A DNA stretch of 64,000 bases from Lycium barbarum (lineage: Eukaryota; Streptophyta; Magnoliopsida; Solanales; Solanaceae), in the NCBI RefSeq assembly GCF_019175385.1, contig NC_083340.1:16380336-16444335 (forward strand), read 5' to 3'. A program made the position numbers and the translations under genes. Positions within the stretch are counted from its first letter, which is position 1. Each line of letters opens with the position of its first letter. The notes beneath the pieces are model-generated. The model made no database searches and was not told the origin of the DNA. It was given only the letters and a program-made list of their open reading frames with translations. Shown here piece after piece: positions 57,909 to 64,000 of the stretch.

Positions 57909-58546
57909 CTTGATTTTGTTAATATGGGATACTATGTTCAAAAAACGATTAATATAACATTATAGTTTGTGCTCCGTATTTAAAACTTTATTATATTAGC
58001 ATTTGTTGGGAATACGCACATGACAATGAATCCATCATTATTGACTTAATGAGATACTTTGGAAATTACATGAACATTGTTTGATTTTTTAATACGGGGT
58101 GCACTTTTTTTTTTTGGACATTATTAATTTATACTATTTTTTTAATATTAGTTGTTGTTTAATATATATGGGGCCCATAATTTTTTTGTACATTTTTTTT
58201 TACATTGTTTATTTTTTTAATATGAGATTTTTTTTTTTTTTTTTTATATATATTGCTTGATTTTGTCAATATGGGATACTATGTTCAAAACACGATTAAT
58301 ATAACATTGTAGTTTGTGCTCCGTATTTAAAACTTTATTATATTAGTGTTTGCTACGATACACACATGACAATGAATCCATCATTATTGACTTAATGAGA
58401 TACTTTGAAAATTACATGAATATTGTTTGATTTTTTAATATGGGGTGCACTTTTTTTTTTTAACATTATTAATTTGCATTATTTTTTTAATATTAGTTGT
58501 TGTTTAATATATATGGGGCCCACAATTTGTTTTATTAAATTGGAAT

Positions 58547-58585
<39 letters not shown>

Positions 58586-59002
58586 TTATGAGGCCCACAA
58601 TTTTTTTTAAAACTTTATTATATTAGTGTTTGCTACGAATACGCACGTGGCAATGAATCCGTCATTATTGACTTAATGAGATACTTTGGAAATTACATGA
58701 ATATTATTTGATTTTTTAATATGGGGTGCACTCTTTTTTTAACATTATTAATTTGCACTATATTTTTAATATTAGTTGTTGTTTAACATATATGAGGCTC
58801 ACAATTTGTTTTTTATTAAATTGGAACGGATATATATATATGAATTATGGGGCCCACAATTTTTTTAATATTAGTTGTTGTTTATATTAGAATTATGGGG
58901 CCCATAAAATATTTTTAATTAAATTGGAACGGACGACTATCTAATTAAATTGGAACGGACGACGATCCTATTTTGCTACTGTATAGAAACTCGTAAATTG
59001 GA

Positions 59003-59067
<65 letters not shown>

Positions 59068-59226
59068 TTATGGGGCCCACAATTTGTTTTAATATTAATT
59101 GTTGTTTATATTAGAATTATGGGGCCCATAATTTTTTTTTAATTAAATTGGAACGGACGACGATCTAATTAAATTGGAACGGACGACGATCCTATTTTGC
59201 TACTGTATAGAAACTCGTAAATTGGA

Positions 59227-59267
<41 letters not shown>

Positions 59268-59530
59268 TTATGGGGCCCATATTTTTTTTTAATATTAGTT
59301 GTTGTTTATATTAGAATTATGGGGCCCATAATTTCTTTTTAATTAAATTGGAACGGACGACGATCTAATTAAATTGGAACAGATATATATATATATAATT
59401 ATGGGGCCCATAATTTTTTTAAAATATTAATTGTTGTTTATATTAGAATTACGGGGCCCATATTTTTTTTCTAATTAAATTGGAACGGACGACGATCCTG
59501 TTTTGCTACTGTATAGAAACTCGCGTTTCT
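55500..59530. repeat. AT-rich array of imperfect repeated modules
   Basis: Module 1 (ATGTTCAAAACACGATTAAT through CTCCGTATCTAAAAC and TTTGCTACGAATAC) starts at 55595, 56526, 56873, 57353, 57533, 57934 and 58281, with a partial copy near 58610. Module 2 (GGCAATGAATCCATCATTAT, GACTTAATGAGATACTTTG) occurs near 56365, 57620, 58023, 58369 and 58645. Module 3 (AATTATGGGGCCCATAATT; AATTGGAACGGACGACGATC; TTTTGCTACTGTATAGAAAC) fills 58840-59530. TA microsatellites separate the units. Spacing is irregular, with 347 bp seen twice. No coding function. Confidence 0.75.
55505..55589. repeat. (TA)n-(GA)n microsatellite
   Basis: Alternating TA to about 55560 passes directly into a GA run to about 55588. Other TA runs lie at about 57838-57906, 58551-58580, 59009-59064 and 59231-59264. 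Confidence 0.9.
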
Positions 59531-59699
59531 ATATAGTAGTAATTTCCCTCATCATCAGTTCCACTCCCAAGACTTCTCTCCTCATTTCCTTTTTTTCCAA
59601 CTCTTTCTAACTCTCCCATTTTTTGACAGACCCTTACCCCATCACCTTTTCAATGTTTTAAAAAAAAAAAAAAAAACTCCCTCATCTCTTTATGTTCGT

Positions 59700-59900
59700 G
59701 AATCACCTCTTTGATCTGCAACAAGTAGGAATCACCAAACTGCTTCTCTCTAACTTCAATGACTAAGCAGGAATGCCATGTTCTGGGCAATAACTCCACC
59801 CACTTCGGAGTCTGAAAGTCGAATTCCTAGCTTGGATAAGCGGTGAACGTCTTTCACCATAGTTCTCTTGTCTGCCTAAATCATGAGCTGTACTTCCCAT
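59700..59900 (-). pseudogene. Short chromovirus pol remnant
   Basis: Read on the minus strand it parallels the stretch of intact-like pol around 35750-35540: ATGGT-rich KRTMVKDVHRLSKLGIRLSDSEV-like sequence, then the VREKQFGDSYLLQIKEVIH-like segment. Frameshifts and a stop break it. No integrase core adjoins. Confidence 0.55.
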
Positions 59901-61250
59901 ACTTGATTTTTTTTCTGAGATACTTCCTAAAATACTCATAGTACTGTTGTGCGCTAAGTCTTTGACTAGCACCTTAAAGATTAGAGTCTTGTGCAATGGC
60001 ACTACCCTTGTGACACATAATTGGGCATGATCTTATAGCTTTTTTGTGATCGCCTAATCGATAATAATTGAACTTGACACGATTCGTTTGACGATCATTC
60101 TACTCATTTCGGGTTTCCTCCAAGTTGAGGCATATTCTTTATGAAGACTATCTCATTATGCCAACCTAACTGAAATAAGGTTCTTCATATCTCATACTAA
60201 CCCTTCGGGTCTTCAATTATCTCACTGGACTTACTAGCGATTTATGCATCTCCCCCTTAGACCAAGACTAACATCTTATACTTACAAATTCTTCTTTTTT
60301 CATGGGATCCAATTGACATTCCTTATCTTCTGTAATTCGTTTGTACTTTACAACACTGACGACTCTTTTTTTTTTCTTTTTGCCCGACTCGCTTCTGAGC
60401 AATTTCTCGTTGGGAAAAACTAAATTACTTACATGAACGGGTTGCTACTGTATTCATAAGTAGCATACTCTATCTTAACGACTTAACTATGCTCACACTG
60501 TAAATTTTAGGACAACTCCTTTTTGACAACTCTTAAAGGTTATTCTTCTATAGTTTGCTCTCTTACGGCTTAGCTGATTTCTTCTTCCACTAATCACTCT
60601 ACTCCGAGCTTAACTTAAGCCCTTGGTTTCTAACACACATTCGGATGTATCCGACCAGTCACCCACTTAAGATGTTCATCTGAATAAGGAAATCAAATCA
60701 TACCTCTAATAGTTCTGCTGAAATTGCTAATGCATTGTATCTACTCAAAACTTACTTACTATTTTTCTATTAATCACCTGCTACCTTCATATTTTCTTAT
60801 TCTGCTCTGAATAACCTAAGTTATTTCTAACTCTCCCTCATCATCTGACGCAATTCTATGGTTGTATACTATCTTTTCTGAACTATGGATCACAGTTAAC
60901 AAACTTTCATCTATCTTATACGAAAGATTGGAACAACTAAACCCAAACTTTCTATACACTTCAAAATCGTATCAGACTATACACATATGGGATAAACACT
61001 TACTCACATACAAGAATGGGAATGAAGTGGCATTTGTTATGGAATAATCGATGACGATGAGTGAAATAATATCTTAAAACCAATCAAACAACAAGACCTT
61101 GAGATTGAAAATACAAGAATGGGAATGAAGTGGCATTTGTTATGGAACGCTCGTGTTTATGTAATAATTGGATTCGTGCCAAAGAAAGAGGGAACGAACA
61201 CCTTACATACATTATTCGTCGAGCCACCACTTAAGAATTCCTTATATCGA
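59901..61250. other. Degenerate sequence, probably old retroelement
   Basis: No intact frame or clear domain. A direct repeat ACAAGAATGGGAATGAAGTG occurs at about 61010 and 61112. Context between pol and LTR remnants suggests decayed element DNA, but nothing specific could be aligned by eye. Confidence 0.35.
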
Positions 61251-62298
61251 CACTTGCCCTTCACCCGAGCCTATATATATTGAGAACGATATTATTAATC
61301 ACACCTTCATCATAAATCCATCAACTTATAAGTATTAATTGTGGAAGACTAATTTTCATATTTCCATCAACTCATGAGCACCAATTTATGGAAGTCCAAT
61401 TTGGGTTTACAAAAATTTGGGCAGCATTTCCCCTATATCATCGGCTTCCTCCAAATACCAAAACAACTCTCAAACAATACCAACAACATCAACAATAACA
61501 ACCTTAACATTATACAAGACAAATATATGTATTTTCATCCAAAATCCTCTTCCAACCTCAATCCATAAGCCAACAACATCAATACAACAAATTACCACTT
61601 TTATTCTTAAACTACTCCTTAATCAATGTTAATAAGGAAAAAGATTCAAGGATTCATACCTTATATTGACTAAAGTGGCAAGATCTTCAATACCCACTTG
61701 TTTTAATCTAGCTTCAACACAAAACGATATGATACTCGCGACTATACGTTGTCCGGACTTCGATTAGCACTCTAGAGCTTAGAAGTTTGCTCAAATCTTC
61801 ACTTCTATGTGATATAGAAGTCTTTTTTTGGTGCTAAATTTTCTGGAAGGTTTTGGAGATTTTTGGATGAGAAAAATGAGGGTTTGACCCTTTTTATAGG
61901 GGCTGGGCCGCAGCACTGTAGCTACAACACTGTAGTGGTACTGTAGCAGTGCTGTTTCTACTTGTCGGCTCAGTTTGTAACGTCTATAATTCTCTACTCT
62001 GATGTCCTATCAATGAGTGGTTTGTTGCATTAGAAACTAGACTCGACGAACTTCATTTAGAATTTTGAAACACCTTAAAACTCCTAATATTCATGGAGAT
62101 ATACCCCTCCAAAGTTGACTCAAAATCCTGTTTCAAGTTTTTTAACAAACTTAATTTCCTTAATTTGCTTGGTCCCCGAGTCTTCCATAGATTATTATAT
62201 GAACTCAAACCCTCGTAACCATGAGATGAATGCGCAACGTCTAGACTTAACCAACTAATGCCCAATAGATTTCACGTACACGACTACGAGGTGTAACA
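61251..62298 (-). mobile_element. Partial LTR of a Tekay-like element, minus strand
   Basis: The edge at 62298 reads TGTTACACCTCGTAGTCGTG on the minus strand, the LTR start of this family. The body includes a TATA-like CTATAAAAAGGG (about 61892-61903) in the same orientation. The far end is not delimited and the GGGGCGTGACA terminus is missing, so coordinates on the left are approximate. Confidence 0.5.
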
Positions 62299-62439
62299 AC
62301 TGTCACATCTTGTTATCTCATAATAATAATTACTTCTTATAGTAACCTACAACCATCATACTCTCTAACTCTGATCTGACTAACTTAAATAAACTAAAAT
62401 CATTCCCAAAAATTTAATATCGTCTGCTCATGGTTATTA

Positions 62440-63230
62440 TTTCATACATACCTCTTTTCTTAACAAACATAGTTCGTACGAAAATTTCATCTGTGGCGAT
62501 AACTGGGGATGCCTCTTTATCCTGACGACCTGCTGAAGCTTCCTAGCAGTCTTCACCGAGAACTGAAATACCAGGCATAGCTTTATTACAACCTTACTGG
62601 GCTTGAGAATTAAGAGGAGCCACCGAAACACATATCAAGTCCCTAAACGATACACCCCTTGGTGTCTCCTATAACACTTGTTGCACATAAGATTCTGAAA
62701 ACTTCTATGGCTCATACTGGTATGTCACTGAGAGGCTGGTGCTCTTAAATTCTGTTTCTAGCTGAACTGACCTTTTTGATCATATCTAGACCTCGAGACT
62801 AGTGTACTAGCTGCAGATGGAGTGGGTCCTGATAGCTTTCGGTAGAAAACTGTCTACCCCCACCTCCTTGAGATCCTCCATGATTTGCGTATCCTGCAGA
62901 CTTAGCTCCTTTTTCTAATTTCTCTGATATCCTCTCCCTATTGTATCCCATTCTCCTTTCTCAAGAACATCATTATTATTCAACTTCCCATTCATTATAC
63001 AACACCCTTTCTCGGGCAAATTGCACTTTATTCATCTTTCAATAACACCTCAAGTCTCATTTGTTACCAGCAAGTACTTCACAATTGTACCCCTATGGAT
63101 AATCAACCTCAGTTGGGCCTTGAATTACCTGTTCATCTCCTGCGTATTCGAAACGTACGTAATTCGATAGGAAGAGAAGTTACTTATTGCTCTAAGCTTC
63201 ATGGAACGATCTAGAGTAGAAAGAAATGAG
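62440..63230 (-). pseudogene. Decayed chromovirus gag region
   Basis: Phrases matching the gag at 37420-38853 on the same strand recur in order: the GRQDKEA-like stretch near 62515-62530, CNKCYRRHQG-like sequence near 62655-62690, and the LVSRSRYDQKGQF-like stretch near 62770-62800. Reading frames are broken throughout. Confidence 0.5.
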
Positions 63231-63340
63231 ACAAATCCTGAATGTTTTGGTGGTCAACTGTTTATATGTGTAGGGACCTCACATATAAAAGAGACCCCAC
63301 TGGACACGGCTTCATAGACTCTATAAGACACTTGAACCTA

Positions 63341-63354
63341 GGGCTCTGATACCA
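63341..63354 (-). other. Chromovirus primer binding site
   Basis: The minus strand reads TGGTATCAGAGCCC, five bases from the LTR end at 63360, the same arrangement as at 39053-39071. Confidence 0.8.
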
Positions 63355-63359
63355 AGCTT

Positions 63360-64000
63360 TGTCACGCCCCGAACCTGGGCCTGGACGTAACACGACACTT
63401 GGTGCCTGACTGCATGTGACCGAGCGAACCAACTGGCTGACTAAATCAACATGTGATATCAAAAACATAACTGAATGTGGAAACAACTAACCACATGCTG
63501 ATATACTAAAGGTCTGACTGAAATCATAATGCGGAAATACTTAGACAATCTGAAATATCTGAACGTAGCCAACATGGCTTAAACCAAAACAACTGAACAA
63601 CTGCCAACAAGGCTAACATAATAAATATCTAACTGTCTGAACTGTGTCTATGAAGCCTCTAAGAATATCGAATAATAGAGCTGTCTATAAACTGAAATAG
63701 CTAGATAGCTGACAATGCCCCGAAGGAATTTGGGGATCACCAGTAGCTGATACGTGCACTCCTAAAGAGTTGAGTCGTCAACCTGTATATGTTGCCAGCA
63801 TCGCGAGATGCAGGCATCCAAGCAATAAAAGGGACATCAGCACATTTGAATTGTACTGGCATGTAAAGCAACTGAAGCAATAAAATACTGGAACTGGAAC
63901 TGAAACTGAAACTGAACTAAACATGAAAGCAAGAAGGTGAAGTACTCCATGTTCTGGATAAAGAATCACCCATAAAACTGTAAATATAACTGTGGACTAG
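63360..64000 (-). mobile_element. 5' LTR of a Tekay-like element, continues past the window
   Basis: Starts at the minus-strand GGGGCGTGACA end. GGCCTGGACGTAACACGACAC and CATGTGACCGAGCGAACC match the LTR ends at 31243 and 39071. The remainder is more divergent than the other copies. Confidence 0.8.

Noticed and set aside
55595..58360. CRISPR-like spaced repeats
   Set aside because: Repeats are about 80 bp, degenerate and irregularly spaced in plant nuclear DNA; not a CRISPR array.
1..64000. Metabolic gene cluster linking the reductase and neighbouring genes
   Set aside because: The four host genes belong to unrelated pathways, and no second lignan, P450 or transferase gene is nearby.

Overview
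The window is nuclear DNA of a flowering plant, almost certainly Solanaceae. Genes have short exons and long AT-rich introns. A resistance gene closely resembles the Solanum RB/Rpi-blb1 (RGA2) group, and chromovirus, Ogre-type and MULE/hAT-type repeats fill most of the right two thirds. The genus cannot be settled from sequence alone.

Left third (1-27270): four host gene loci, all on the + strand. (1) 1403-4114 is a six-exon MYB-CC (GARP) transcription factor of the PHR1-LIKE/MYR type. (2) 7322-10643 is a four-exon pinoresinol/lariciresinol reductase of lignan synthesis, with the NADPH loop and catalytic Lys138. (3) 17813-21137 is a nine-exon LPA3/DUF1995 gene for chloroplast photosystem II assembly. 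(4) 23185-27270 is an RB/RGA2-like CC-NB-LRR gene that is clearly a pseudogene: a hAT MITE with a perfect 8-bp target duplication splits the coiled coil, and there are a 2-nt deletion, two nonsense codons and a loss within RNBS-D. The 1.8-kb LRR half is still open. A second, tiny NLR relic lies at 5676-5858 on the - strand. The genes have unrelated functions and do not form a cluster or pathway.

The spaces between genes hold small elements whose insertion scars can be read directly: two members of a TIR family with 9-10-bp duplications (530-1110, 17464-17683), solo LTRs with 5-bp duplications (4831-5115, ATGTT; 15377-17369, ATTAA), a SINE, a Stowaway, and a 2.9-kb MULE-like element (11735-14626) holding a copia gag fragment that is itself split by an 876-bp MULE-like element.

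Right two thirds (27271-64000): no intact host gene was recognised. An 891-bp hAT-like element (27489-28379) carries a captured fragment of an At2g23090-type zinc-finger gene. A Tekay-type chromovirus on the - strand (31243-39153) has inserted into an older + strand LTR of the same family, giving a giant inverted repeat. A TIR-bounded element (39241-48341) contains a plant mobile domain (PMD/MAIL-like) gene, split by a 4.54-kb Ogre-like solo LTR with target duplication GGTTG. Next come another TIR element, copia and chromovirus wreckage (50000-54560), an AT-rich array of repeated modules near 55.4-59.5 kb, and a rearranged chromovirus running off the right edge.

No new defence or biosynthetic system is visible. 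The most unusual content is the set of nested, scar-resolved insertions, the gene-carrying hAT element, and the PMD gene inside a TIR-bounded element. Splice sites were placed by eye from reading frame and family resemblance, without transcript evidence.
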